Source: Planctomycetaceae bacterium (GTDB lineage: Bacteria; Planctomycetota; Planctomycetia; Pirellulales; Pirellulaceae). From it: a DNA stretch of 11,898 nucleotides. The notes under the pieces are model-generated. The model had not been told where the DNA came from and did not search any database. It saw only the letters and a list, made by a program, of their open reading frames with translations. Below, piece after piece: positions 1 to 7,456 of this stretch. A program made the translations under genes and the position numbers. The stretch's first letter is position 1; each line of letters begins with the position of its first letter. Location of the stretch: assembly GCA_012965455.1 (NCBI GenBank), contig DTSG01000257.1, positions 1-11,898 on the forward strand, in the 5' to 3' direction.

Positions 1-4
1 GTCG

Positions 5-430
5 ATGAAGCGTTTACCCGCATACTTTTTATTGTTTGTGGTGTTCGCTGTCAGCAGCACGCTAGTATGGAAGCTGACGCCCCATTCGTTGCACGCTTTT
101 GAGAATAAAGCGGCGGCCGTCGACAAAGTGCGACTGGTCATCGAGCATGAAAATGGATTCGAGAAACACTATACGCAAATCAAATATCGCAGCGGGATGA
201 CTGTACTACAAATGATGCAACAAATGAAAAAACATCCACGGGCCACACCATTTAAAGTGCGCGGATCCGGAGCGCTAACGTTTCTTTATGAATTAGATTC
301 TGTTGCCAACCAGGGAGCGACAAATAACTGGATCTACTATGTGAATGCCAAGCGAGCGACTGAGGGCATTGGCACAAAAACTCTCCGCGCTCGAGACATC
401 GTCCGCTGGAAATTCGAAGCGTACGAGTAG
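5..430 (+). CDS. DUF4430 (transcobalamin C-terminal-like) domain protein, membrane-anchored or secreted
   Basis: A 141-residue protein. Residues 5-24 form one hydrophobic stretch after Met-Lys-Arg, so it is exported and either anchored or cleaved; no lipobox cysteine is present. Residues about 40-141 match the DUF4430 fold: a beta-strand start, a 'SGMTVLQMM' segment near 63-71, then the diagnostic NNWIYYVN (107-114), a conserved Asp131 and Trp135 near the end. In vertebrate cobalamin carriers the related domain contacts the corrinoid ligand, and bacterial versions often lie near transporters; ligand binding here is inferred. It converges on a DUF6580 membrane protein with only 7 bp between stop codons, which hints at a shared role. 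Only four bases precede the ATG, so the ribosome site and possible upstream starts cannot be judged. The signal-like N-terminus argues that this start is right. Confidence 0.8.
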   Translation: MKRLPAYFLLFVVFAVSSTLVWKLTPHSLHAFENKAAAVDKVRLVIEHENGFEKHYTQIKYRSGMTVLQMMQQMKKHPRATPFKVRGSGALTFLYELDSVANQGATNNWIYYVNAKRATEGIGTKTLRARDIVRWKFEAYE

Positions 431-437
431 AAAATCG

Positions 438-1034
438 TTAATTGGATTTGGTTTCGCTGGTAGCCAAAACTCCCGCCAGCAGGTTCTTGCGATGAGACAT
501 CCAATGCAACGCCACTGCGTAGCTGCCTAGAAAAGCGAAGGCGAACACTAGATCACCCATCAGGGTATGACGAAAGAAAGGTATCGCTTGACTATAACAC
601 AGCAAAAGTCCACTCATGCTGTTTGGATACATCGACCCGCACCACCACACCGTTAAATTTGTCACGACAAAAAACGCTAGGGAACAGAGAAGGCCGCTCG
701 CTCCAATCGTCAGACCGGTTTTGACAACTCTCTGAGATGTCTGCAACCGCGATTTCAACCATGGTCCCGCTAAGGCTGGCAGCATCAGGCAAGTGTATAC
801 ACTCAGCATGACAAATAAATCGTAACCGCCAAATTTTAGATCGCTGATCACCATTATCGACAAAGGCACTGCGATTGCGATTGACCGCTTGCTGAACAAA
901 CAGCCGCTCAACAGAGCCAAGGCAGCAACGGGTGAAACGTTCGGATAATCTCGCAGCCACAATCGCAGCAAAACACCGCAGATGACCAACAAACAAAATA
1001 GGGACGCATCACGGTAAGTCAATTTGTTAGTCAT
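438..1034 (-). CDS. DUF6580 family putative transport protein
   Basis: A 198-residue integral membrane protein with about six hydrophobic segments (roughly residues 10-26, 33-48, 50-63, 72-92, 106-126 and 160-178). The order of short conserved motifs is what I associate with DUF6580: PNVSPVAALAL (31-41), Ser64-Asp65, FFVVTN (121-126) with Trp130-Trp131, Tyr136-Pro137, CYSQAIPFF (146-154) and Gly160-Asp161. The size and helix count resemble S-components of energy-coupling factor vitamin transporters, and the family is described only as putative transport. The substrate is unknown. The gene lies 48 bp downstream of the HEAT-repeat gene on the same strand and may be read from its promoter. The ATG at 1034 has no clear Shine-Dalgarno sequence. 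The facing DUF4430 gene suggests a corrinoid or other cofactor, but that is inference from context. Confidence 0.75.
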   Translation of the reverse strand: MTNKLTYRDASLFCLLVICGVLLRLWLRDYPNVSPVAALALLSGCLFSKRSIAIAVPLSIMVISDLKFGGYDLFVMLSVYTCLMLPALAGPWLKSRLQTSQRVVKTGLTIGASGLLCSLAFFVVTNLTVWWCGSMYPNSMSGLLLCYSQAIPFFRHTLMGDLVFAFAFLGSYAVALHWMSHRKNLLAGVLATSETKSN

Positions 1035-1082
1035 AGTTATCGATGAGTATTGATTATGATTGTTTGCAAACTCTGAGAAGTC

Positions 1083-2738
1083 TTAGGACCCTGGCAGCGC
1101 ACCCGGGACACTTGCCGCTGGAGCATCAGCGGTTACTGTTTCTGGGGGCGTTTCAACGGGAATCACAAAGCTCTCTAGCTTGCGAATCTCCGCAGCAATA
1201 CTTTCCAACAGTGTATCTCGGTTTGGTTCGGCCACAGGTTTCCCCAAATCATCCGGCTCTGGGATACGTAAGATATCAATCAATACCGTCATGGCATCTC
1301 CGAGACGGTCTAGAGCTACTTGCCCAGCAGCATCTTGAACAACTGCGGCGTACATCCCGATAGGTGCGGTTGTACGTATCTGTTTTTCACCAATAGCTTC
1401 GTATACATGGAATAGCTGATAAACCAAAATTCGTCTCGTATAATCAACTTGCCTTTTTTCTTTCGGCTTTAACATCGATTTAACATCGGTGGAGCCACCC
1501 ATGCCGCCCATCATACTTCCCATATCGCCTTCCATGCCGCCCGTGCCGCCTTCCATGCCGCCCATCATACCACCCATGCCACCCATGCCACCCATATCGC
1601 CTTCGTCAACACTTACGCCGGATGCTTCTTGTAGTGCTGCTAATGCTTTTTCTTGATCAACACGATCTATTTCATTACGGCAAATACGAACGATCAAAGT
1701 ACCTAATGCGTTTGAGGTTGATTCAACAGGAACTTGAGTCGAGGGACTATAGTTGAAATACTTCAAGGCTCTAGCTGCTGTTAGTCTTAACGACATCGCT
1801 GCTTTATCATCTTGCATGATACTTAAAATCTTCGGCAGGATTTTTTGGTCGTCTTGGCCAATCATCGCCAAGACATCAATCGCACGGCGTTGCAACCAGA
1901 CTTGGCCTCCGGCACTACGGTTGGCAGGGGGAGTCGTTTGATTTAACAGTTTCATGGCTTCGCCGGCAATCGTGACAACATCGCTTCCAGCAATCTGTTG
2001 GTTTAGGCGATTCAACCGCACGTGCCGTAACACGCCGATCCAACTTGCGAGTAATATCGCATCCGTTTCCGTACCGGACTTGATTGCGTCTACCATAAAC
2101 GTCAGGGCTGCGGGTAACGGTGCAGGAACAGTACGCCCTTCATTGGTAATAACGACTTGACTGTTGAGTTGACCGATGATCAACATTGCATTGTATTTAA
2201 CAGCTGGATGATAATTTTCTTGTAGAAACGCCGTCATTTGCGGGATTGCAATTTGGTCGACAACATGGCTGTGGATATCATTGTCTGTACAAATCATTGT
2301 TAGCTCTTTGATAAATTCCAATCGTTGCAGGTCAATATCTCCCATACTGCCGGCTTGCGTCATTAAGGCAAAGTGATAATTTTGATACCATCCACTGAGC
2401 AGCTGTTGATTGGTAATTGTATTCTCATCCGGCGTGCCTTCAGCGATTACAAAATTATCACTCAAGCCACTTCCGCCGCGCAATACGTCGTACACTTGCG
2501 CTTTCGCAAAACTCACATTGCGGCGTATGTTTGACTGCAAGCGTTTGTCTGCCAAAACCGCTTCAGTATTAGCGTCAAAGATTGTTGCCACATCAATTTT
2601 TTTGAAAACCGCTGGCGCTGGAGCTGGAGCTGGCTGTTGGGCAACGAGGCTGATAGTAAAGAGCATCACCATCGCCAAGGTTGTCAAACGTCCAACAATA
2701 CCTAAAATTCTGTTCAATAAAAAACTTCGAAACAGCAC
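1083..2738 (-). CDS. Secreted HEAT-repeat protein with Gly/Met-rich linker
   Basis: A 551-residue protein of the large planctomycetal HEAT-like group; no enzymatic motif is visible. A long signal sequence (residues 1-33, hydrophobic from about 18) ends at SLVA/QQ and is followed by a Pro-Ala tract (36-43). Residues about 95-375 are alpha-helical and repetitive, with HEAT-like segments such as 'AVKYNAMLIIGQL' and 'SLRLTAARALKYF', which points to a protein-interaction scaffold in the periplasm. Residues about 379-418 are almost entirely Gly, Met, Glu and Asp; helical sequence resumes to a Pro/Ala-rich end. The start is GTG: the strand reads AAAGGGGA, five bases, GTG, a strong ribosome site. The first internal Met (23) would destroy the signal peptide. 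A candidate promoter lies about 65-95 bp upstream. The DUF6580 gene follows at 48 bp. The function is not known. Confidence 0.82.
   Translation of the reverse strand: MLFRSFLLNRILGIVGRLTTLAMVMLFTISLVAQQPAPAPAPAVFKKIDVATIFDANTEAVLADKRLQSNIRRNVSFAKAQVYDVLRGGSGLSDNFVIAEGTPDENTITNQQLLSGWYQNYHFALMTQAGSMGDIDLQRLEFIKELTMICTDNDIHSHVVDQIAIPQMTAFLQENYHPAVKYNAMLIIGQLNSQVVITNEGRTVPAPLPAALTFMVDAIKSGTETDAILLASWIGVLRHVRLNRLNQQIAGSDVVTIAGEAMKLLNQTTPPANRSAGGQVWLQRRAIDVLAMIGQDDQKILPKILSIMQDDKAAMSLRLTAARALKYFNYSPSTQVPVESTSNALGTLIVRICRNEIDRVDQEKALAALQEASGVSVDEGDMGGMGGMGGMMGGMEGGTGGMEGDMGSMMGGMGGSTDVKSMLKPKEKRQVDYTRRILVYQLFHVYEAIGEKQIRTTAPIGMYAAVVQDAAGQVALDRLGDAMTVLIDILRIPEPDDLGKPVAEPNRDTLLESIAAEIRKLESFVIPVETPPETVTADAPAASVPGALPGS
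1486..1604 (-). repeat. Degenerate Gly/Met-coding tandem repeat inside the HEAT gene
   Basis: About 120 bp that encode residues 379-418 as short MGG, MEGG and MGGM units. At the DNA level the unit catgccgcccatcatac occurs twice and cccatatcgcc occurs twice, so the tract probably grew by slippage or unequal exchange. It breaks the helical repeat domain into two parts and acts at least as a flexible linker. The Met density also recalls Met-rich Cu(I)-binding segments; that role is a guess. Confidence 0.7.
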
Positions 2739-2803
2739 GACTGTCCCCTTTGTTTTATGAGCTGTTTAAATCAAATATGCTTGCGTCTCTCGTTTTCGCT
2801 TCT

Positions 2804-2833
2804 CTTATCTTTTTCGACTCAAATAGGCGTCAA
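2804..2833 (-). promoter_or_regulatory. Candidate sigma70-type promoter for the HEAT-repeat gene
   Basis: Read on the minus strand, TTGACG (2833-2828) is followed after 18 bases by GATAAG (2809-2804). This is five of six matches to the -35 consensus and four of six to the -10. Transcription would start near 2797 and leave a leader of about 58 bases before the GTG at 2738. It is a pattern match only. Confidence 0.35.
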
Positions 2834-2999
2834 TCAGGACTTGAATTCTATCCTACGCACTTTTCTTTCACATTACACTGCAAAACATCCATAAATGGCG
2901 AAAATCCTTAACGACTTTTCACTATTACGCCTCAATCCAGCAATAAAATCATTTCCAAACCTACTGTAACTATATCCCTTTGCCACTTGTTTTTCCATA

Positions 3000-3032
3000 T
3001 TGAAAACCGGAGTGGTGTCAAGTTGCCACTCC
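3000..3032 (-). terminator. Candidate Rho-independent terminator after the DUF523 gene
   Basis: A perfect seven-base inverted repeat, GGAGTGG (3009-3015) and CCACTCC (3026-3032), encloses a ten-base loop. On the minus strand it begins 23 bases after the DUF523 stop and is followed by GGTTTTCAAT. The T-run is short and offset by two bases, so termination may be partial. Confidence 0.45.
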
Positions 3033-3055
3033 CGAGGAACCGTGCGTCAGTGAGG

Positions 3056-3565
3056 CTACGGCACCGTGTTTTGCTGCACCCGTTGTAAAAATTCCGCCCG
3101 CTGTTTAGCATCCAACATCATGACCTCATTCACAATTGGTAACTCAGGCCACATCTCCATCAACACATCGCAAAATCTGCCATTTGTTTTACCTACCACG
3201 GATTGCCCCAATGCTCCCATCAGCGGAACGTCACCGATCCCACAACTTGGAGACCGCGCCTTAAAAACATAACCTGCGATGTCCGCTGCTTGTAATTGCA
3301 ACACTCGTTGCCGCGTAAAATCGTTCATTTGCTCGGTCCAGTCTTGGCGAGATTCAACTCCAAACAACTTGATACCATCGTACGATTCTTCAATCTGAAT
3401 AGCCTCACGAGGAATAGACATGCCAATTTCAACCTCGGGGCAAACGGGCACCCACACCACCTCGCCACAATCAACTAACCAACTCTGTAGTTTACTTTCA
3501 CCGTCGTACCGCACGCGCTCACCAAGCAAACAAGAAGAAATTGCTATCCGAACTGTTTCTGTCAT
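3056..3565 (-). CDS. DUF523 family protein, TudS-like (possible Fe-S thiouracil desulfidase)
   Basis: A 169-residue cytoplasmic protein that spans one complete DUF523 domain, without the C-terminal DUF1722 half seen in some relatives. The diagnostic blocks are ISSCLLGERVRYDG (9-22), VPVCPEVEIGMSIPRE (39-54) and GYVFKARSPSCGIG (98-111). They supply three conserved cysteines, Cys12, Cys42 and Cys108. One studied member, TudS, uses three cysteines to hold a [4Fe-4S] cluster that removes sulfur from 2-thiouracil, so a role in thiolated-nucleobase salvage or repair is plausible; specificity cannot be read from the sequence. The ATG at 3565 has only a weak purine-rich stretch upstream. The gene diverges from the membrane-protein/flavoprotein pair across 192 bp and is followed by a candidate terminator, so it appears monocistronic. 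Confidence 0.88.
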   Translation of the reverse strand: MTETVRIAISSCLLGERVRYDGESKLQSWLVDCGEVVWVPVCPEVEIGMSIPREAIQIEESYDGIKLFGVESRQDWTEQMNDFTRQRVLQLQAADIAGYVFKARSPSCGIGDVPLMGALGQSVVGKTNGRFCDVLMEMWPELPIVNEVMMLDAKQRAEFLQRVQQNTVP

Positions 3566-3625
3566 TGATTTTTCTCAACTCATAATACAACGTTCGCTAT
3601 AAACACCGACAACAGTCTACAACAA

Positions 3626-3644
3626 CATCAAAAATATTTTGATG
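3626..3644. promoter_or_regulatory. Dyad-symmetric site in divergent intergenic region
   Basis: CATCAAAA and TTTTGATG form a perfect eight-base inverted repeat around a three-base spacer. The site sits between two divergent genes, 61 bases from the DUF523 start codon and 114 bases from the start at 3758, where an operator for a dimeric regulator would be expected. No regulator gene is nearby, and an AT-rich palindrome can arise by chance. Confidence 0.3.
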
Positions 3645-3757
3645 CATGTCGTATCCTACCATACGTTTAATCTTACGTTATCTGCGCTAGTTGAATCATC
3701 GAACCAACTGTGCCAAGATAACTAGTTCTGTCATCATCTCCTAGGCAAACGATCCCC

Positions 3758-4363
3758 ATGACACCCATCCGCACTGCACTTGTCACAATCATTATTTCAC
3801 TGCTCTATGCTGTCATCCGCTACAACATTGCCGGAGACGTTCCCTGGAATCAGTTCCCCATCTTCATTGTTAATAAAGCAACAGCCTCTAGCGGAGTCAT
3901 CCTACTAGGGCTGGCAGGAATCAACAATTCTGTTGAAAATCGCCATCGACTCGGCCTGTTTGCGTCGGCTTGCCTCAGCTTGCATTGCTTGTTGTCCTTA
4001 ATGCTGCTGTCGCCAGCCAATTTTGGTGGTGAATTTTTTCAAGCCAATGACAACACATTTACCGTCATCGGTGGTTTTGCTCTGTTGTGCGGCGCATTAG
4101 GCCTGCTCGGACAAGCTGTCCTCTGGCGCCGCTCGATGAACACAGTACCGAATTCCAGCCCGAGTTTAATCAACGGCCTGGGCCGAATCTTATTGCTACT
4201 CGCCGCAGCACATGTCTCATTGATCGGATTTCGCACTTGGACCCAATGGTCACAGTGGCCTGGATATCTGCCACCGATCACATTAATCATGTTCATAATC
4301 GCAATTGGCTTGGCAGTAGCCAATCATCGCAAAAAACGTTCCCCTCGGTCACAGGGGCACTAG
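3758..4363 (+). CDS. Unknown six-helix integral membrane protein
   Basis: A 201-residue protein I do not recognise with confidence. It has about six membrane segments (roughly 5-23, 42-56, 66-85, 102-121, 140-158 and 172-188) and a basic C-terminal tail (190-199) that is probably cytoplasmic. The stretch after helix 1, with RYNIAGDVPWNQFP (21-34) and Asn39-Lys40, looks conserved and faintly recalls ferric-reductase-like transmembrane proteins. His76 in helix 3 and His152 in helix 5 lie within hydrophobic segments and could in principle ligate haem; this is speculation. The stop is three bases before the ATG of the flavoprotein gene at 4367, so the two are almost certainly cotranscribed. The ribosome site is weak (AGG 13 bases before the ATG). 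Confidence 0.72.
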   Translation: MTPIRTALVTIIISLLYAVIRYNIAGDVPWNQFPIFIVNKATASSGVILLGLAGINNSVENRHRLGLFASACLSLHCLLSLMLLSPANFGGEFFQANDNTFTVIGGFALLCGALGLLGQAVLWRRSMNTVPNSSPSLINGLGRILLLLAAAHVSLIGFRTWTQWSQWPGYLPPITLIMFIIAIGLAVANHRKKRSPRSQGH

Positions 4364-4366
4364 CTT

Positions 4367-5611
4367 ATGCCGAGTCGCTCACAACAATACGACGCGATTG
4401 TAATCGGCGCTGGAGCCGCTGGGCTGATGACCGCTATCAGCGCTGCTGCCCAAAACCGCAACGTGTTGCTGCTCGAAAAAAACTCAAAGCCCGGTGCTAA
4501 GATCCTCATGTCCGGAGGCACTCGCTGCAACATAACCCAAAACACCGATATCCATGGAATCATCGCAGCCTACGGTAAGCCTGGACGTTTCCTGCATTCA
4601 GCGCTAGCAGCGCTAGGACCTGAGCAACTCATCGACTTTTTCAATGAGCGTGGAGTCCCCACAAAATGTGAACCTTCAGGTAAAGTCTTTCCGCAATCAG
4701 ACCGGGCACAGGATGTATTACACGCACTACTCGAGAGCCTCGACCAGACGCGAATTGATTTGAAATTGAAACATGCCGTAACGAGCATTAAAGCGGACTC
4801 TGCCGGATTCAGTATCACTACTGACAACGGAACTTCTACCGCCCCACACGTAGTTATCACCAGCGGCGGTAAATCCTTTCCGGGATGTGGCACAACCGGT
4901 GACGGATATCCGTGGTCAACACATTTCGGTCATCGAATTGTACCAACGCGACCAGCATTAGTACCACTGGTTACCTCTACCGACGCTTGGCCCACTCAAC
5001 TACAAGGTATCACCTTACCCGACATTGAATTAATCGTCCGTAATTCCGCTGGCAAACAACTAGGAGCACAACGCGGGTCAACTCTGTTTACCCACTTTGG
5101 CATCTCCGGACCGACAGCGATGAATCTCAGTGGCATTTTCACTGCGGCCTCTAATACCGCAAAACTCCAACTAGAAATTAACTTCCTCCCCAAACTATCA
5201 TTAGTTCAAAAAAAACAACAACTGGCAACGCTGTTTCGGCGGACACCCAAGAAACAAGCGCTCACGGTTTTGGGCCAACTTCTACCCCAACGAGTCGCCG
5301 AGGTACTGCTTGATCAATCAGACATCACGCACATCCAAAAATCGGGAGAAGTATCAAAGCAGCAAACATTACTAATAGCCAATTCTTTACATCAGCTATC
5401 AGTCATCATTGAGCGGACGCTCGGATACAAAAAAGCGGAAGTCACTGCCGGCGGCGTTGCCCTGGACGAAGTCAATTCGTCAACCATGCAAAGCAAGCTG
5501 CAACCCGGATTGTTTTTCGCCGGTGAGATTCTCGATCTTGATGGACCCATCGGCGGTTATAATTTCCAAGCCGCCTTTAGTACAGGTTACCTAGCGGGAC
5601 TAAACATTTAG
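4367..5611 (+). CDS. HI0933/YhiN family FAD-dependent oxidoreductase
   Basis: A 414-residue cytoplasmic flavoprotein of the usual length for the HI0933 family (also named aminoacetone-oxidase family FAD-binding enzyme). The N-terminal Rossmann motif is IVIGAGAAGL (11-20), with Glu37 closing the second strand to bind the FAD ribose. Family blocks follow in order: KILMSGGTRCN (45-55, where the usual SGGGRCN has Thr in place of the third Gly), TSGGKSFPGCGTTGDG (165-180), HFGISGP (243-249) and the C-terminal FAD-contact block GEILDLDGPIGGYNFQAAF (386-404). The physiological substrate of most members is unknown. AGGGG sits nine bases before the ATG and overlaps the 3' end of the preceding membrane-protein gene, which suggests coupled translation. 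No frameshift or missing block is seen. Confidence 0.92.
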   Translation: MPSRSQQYDAIVIGAGAAGLMTAISAAAQNRNVLLLEKNSKPGAKILMSGGTRCNITQNTDIHGIIAAYGKPGRFLHSALAALGPEQLIDFFNERGVPTKCEPSGKVFPQSDRAQDVLHALLESLDQTRIDLKLKHAVTSIKADSAGFSITTDNGTSTAPHVVITSGGKSFPGCGTTGDGYPWSTHFGHRIVPTRPALVPLVTSTDAWPTQLQGITLPDIELIVRNSAGKQLGAQRGSTLFTHFGISGPTAMNLSGIFTAASNTAKLQLEINFLPKLSLVQKKQQLATLFRRTPKKQALTVLGQLLPQRVAEVLLDQSDITHIQKSGEVSKQQTLLIANSLHQLSVIIERTLGYKKAEVTAGGVALDEVNSSTMQSKLQPGLFFAGEILDLDGPIGGYNFQAAFSTGYLAGLNI

Positions 5612-5750
5612 CGCTACAAGCCTCTGCGACTAAGCTAACCCCACCCGCGTGTGAAATATTCAAACATGGCAATGATGATTACTTTGCCGGATTTCCACAT
5701 TCGTGTAAATCTATGGTTGAAACTGTAAGCTGACAATCTTGGGGACGGTC

Positions 5751-5780
5751 TTGAGCTAAACCCTCTCTATTGGATAGCAT
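5751..5780 (+). promoter_or_regulatory. Weak candidate promoter for the GT-C pair
   Basis: TTGAGC (5751-5756) and TAGCAT (5775-5780) are separated by 18 bases and lie about 55 bases before the GTG at 5837, in the 225 bp gap after the flavoprotein gene. No terminator-like hairpin is visible in that gap. This is a pattern match with modest similarity to consensus. Confidence 0.25.
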
Positions 5781-5836
5781 AACAACAAATCCTTTGCACG
5801 AATTATCATCACACCATTACTCTTCCGAGCCGCGAC

Positions 5837-7456
5837 GTGCCTCAGAAAAAATCTACTCTCCTAATCGCTGGTTTTGCCGTAGTCCATTGCTGTTTATTTG
5901 CATGGTTTAGTAGCTATACAGCTGAAGATGCCTTCATTGTTTATCGGTACAGCGAAAACCTCATTCATGGTAACGGCCTCGTCTTTAACTCGGGTGAATT
6001 CGTCTCCGCTCTTACCTCGCCACTACATGCTTTGATAGTCAGCGTGCTATATGGCATTACCGATTCATCCCTGTGGGCCAACCGGCTGTTTGTTCTTGTC
6101 TTGCATTTTTCAGCCACTTGCTACGCGCTACAAGCCGTTAAAGATCTGCCAGGAAAGATTCTATTCGGTTTAATCGTTTGGTGTTCACCATTTGTTATTT
6201 TCTGGACCGCGGGTGGATTAGAAACCATCTACCTATCAAGTTTCATCACGATTGCATTTGCCGCGGCTGTCAAATGCCTAAAACATCATTCAACCAAACA
6301 CCAGTGGATTTTCTCAATCTGCCTCGGCCTCGCGTTTCTGACGCGTTATGACAGCTGTTTAGTTACGCTACCAATCTGGTTTCACGTGACGTTTAAACAA
6401 TATCAGTATTTCCCCAAACAATTCAGGCACTCACTGGCAACATTGCTGCTGCCAGGGCTATTGATTGCCTGTAGTTGGCTCGTTTTCAGTTATAACTATT
6501 ATCATGACGTCTTCCCCACCTCTGTCTACCACAAACCTCTGCAATGGGACACGCAAAGAGCTGCTGTTGGATATATGATTCAATTTGGTCTGTTTTGTGG
6601 CATCCTGCCTACACTCGGCTGGTTTATTGTCGACCAATTCAGTCGAAACAAATCCAAATTACTCTCTACTGCAATCAACACCGCTAAAAAACATCTCGGT
6701 GTATTGATCGGATTATCTATTTTCGGATGCTATGCCAGTGTGACCTGCTTGGCACACATGATGTTTAGCAACCGGATGCTCCTACCCTACCTCCCCGCAG
6801 CTACTTTGCTACTCATTGACTTCTTAACGCGTATTAACCACACCAGCATAACTGTTTGGCGCGGCGGGCGATTTGGCAGCAAGAGTTGGCCAATCGTTAT
6901 CGTGCTAGCAATCGCTGTTCAAGCAACTCTGTTTTATTACATCGATCAAGTTTCTGTTAACCCCGGGCGTTACGGTGAATACACAAATCTCTCACGACAA
7001 TCCTACATAACGTTCATACAGACACTCGATGACCAAGCCGCCAAGATTTCCCAACATTGGCGTGACTCGGGAAAATCAGGGGAACCACAGATTCATGTCT
7101 ATGCCGCTGGTATATTACCCTACAAATTGCCGCAAGCCAAAATTGTCGACTGGGGCTTAGTCTCCTACCGCAAAAAAGTACACGTTGATATGGTGCAAAC
7201 CGGATTGCTTTATAGTTCTGATTACATAATCACACTTTCGCCCAGACATCATCGTCGGCGTTATCAATTGCAGCAAGAAGCAAATGCATTGATTGTCGTC
7301 GACGAAACCACGATCAACTTTGATGGAAACTTCGAGACACTAGGCGTGTACTTTAATCCAACACCAATAGCATATCGATTACCCAACTACGTCGACGGGG
7401 AATCGCGTGATCGTATCCCGCCAAAAATCAATGAACAAGATAATGCCAGCCACTGA
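5837..7456 (+). CDS. GT-C fold membrane glycosyltransferase-like protein (divergent paralogue 1)
   Basis: A 539-residue polytopic protein with a first helix at about 8-26, several more to about 371, and a soluble C-terminal domain (about 372-539) expected outside the cytoplasm. It resembles AftB/ArnT-like enzymes that move sugars from polyprenyl-phosphate donors. After helix 1 it has EDAFIVYRY...GNGLVFN (30-51); relatives usually have Asp-Asp here, so Glu30 replaces the first acid of the pair. Other blocks shared with the next gene are GGLET (126-130), a 'TRYD' segment, YYHDVFPTSVY and VDWGL (437-441). The C-terminal domain lacks the GHGKGDG motif of its neighbour, so activity may be altered or lost. 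The GTG start has only a weak ribosome site. The 3' end overlaps the next gene. Donor and acceptor are unknown. Confidence 0.75.
   Translation: MPQKKSTLLIAGFAVVHCCLFAWFSSYTAEDAFIVYRYSENLIHGNGLVFNSGEFVSALTSPLHALIVSVLYGITDSSLWANRLFVLVLHFSATCYALQAVKDLPGKILFGLIVWCSPFVIFWTAGGLETIYLSSFITIAFAAAVKCLKHHSTKHQWIFSICLGLAFLTRYDSCLVTLPIWFHVTFKQYQYFPKQFRHSLATLLLPGLLIACSWLVFSYNYYHDVFPTSVYHKPLQWDTQRAAVGYMIQFGLFCGILPTLGWFIVDQFSRNKSKLLSTAINTAKKHLGVLIGLSIFGCYASVTCLAHMMFSNRMLLPYLPAATLLLIDFLTRINHTSITVWRGGRFGSKSWPIVIVLAIAVQATLFYYIDQVSVNPGRYGEYTNLSRQSYITFIQTLDDQAAKISQHWRDSGKSGEPQIHVYAAGILPYKLPQAKIVDWGLVSYRKKVHVDMVQTGLLYSSDYIITLSPRHHRRRYQLQQEANALIVVDETTINFDGNFETLGVYFNPTPIAYRLPNYVDGESRDRIPPKINEQDNASH

Larger units (their letters stand above)
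2739..3055. other. Intergenic region, 317 bp
   Basis: This AT-rich stretch separates the DUF523 gene from the HEAT-repeat gene on the same strand. It holds the candidate promoter at 2804-2833 and the hairpin at 3009-3032. A + strand open frame across 2681-2911 has no family resemblance and overlaps the start of the HEAT gene, so I do not call it. I see no RNA gene or further repeat here. Confidence 0.6.

Noticed and set aside
592..996. A 134-codon minus-strand frame inside the DUF6580 gene
   Set aside because: It lies in another frame of a gene with clear family motifs, and its translation is rich in Arg and Cys with no recognisable domain.
1486..1604. CRISPR-like or intergenic repeat array
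   Set aside because: The repeats are irregular, lie in frame and encode Gly/Met units; there are no unique spacers of even length.
2410..2911. Two + strand frames covering the start of the HEAT gene and its upstream gap
   Set aside because: They are antisense to the signal-peptide region of a well-supported gene, have no ribosome site of note and resemble no family.
4087..4500. A 137-codon + frame across the membrane-protein/flavoprotein junction
   Set aside because: It overlaps two better-supported genes in a different frame, and its composition (Arg, Cys, Ser) is typical of a shadow frame.
5612..5836. Small RNA or riboswitch in the gap before the GT-C pair
   Set aside because: No convincing stem-loop or conserved riboswitch core was visible by eye; a covariance-model search was not possible.
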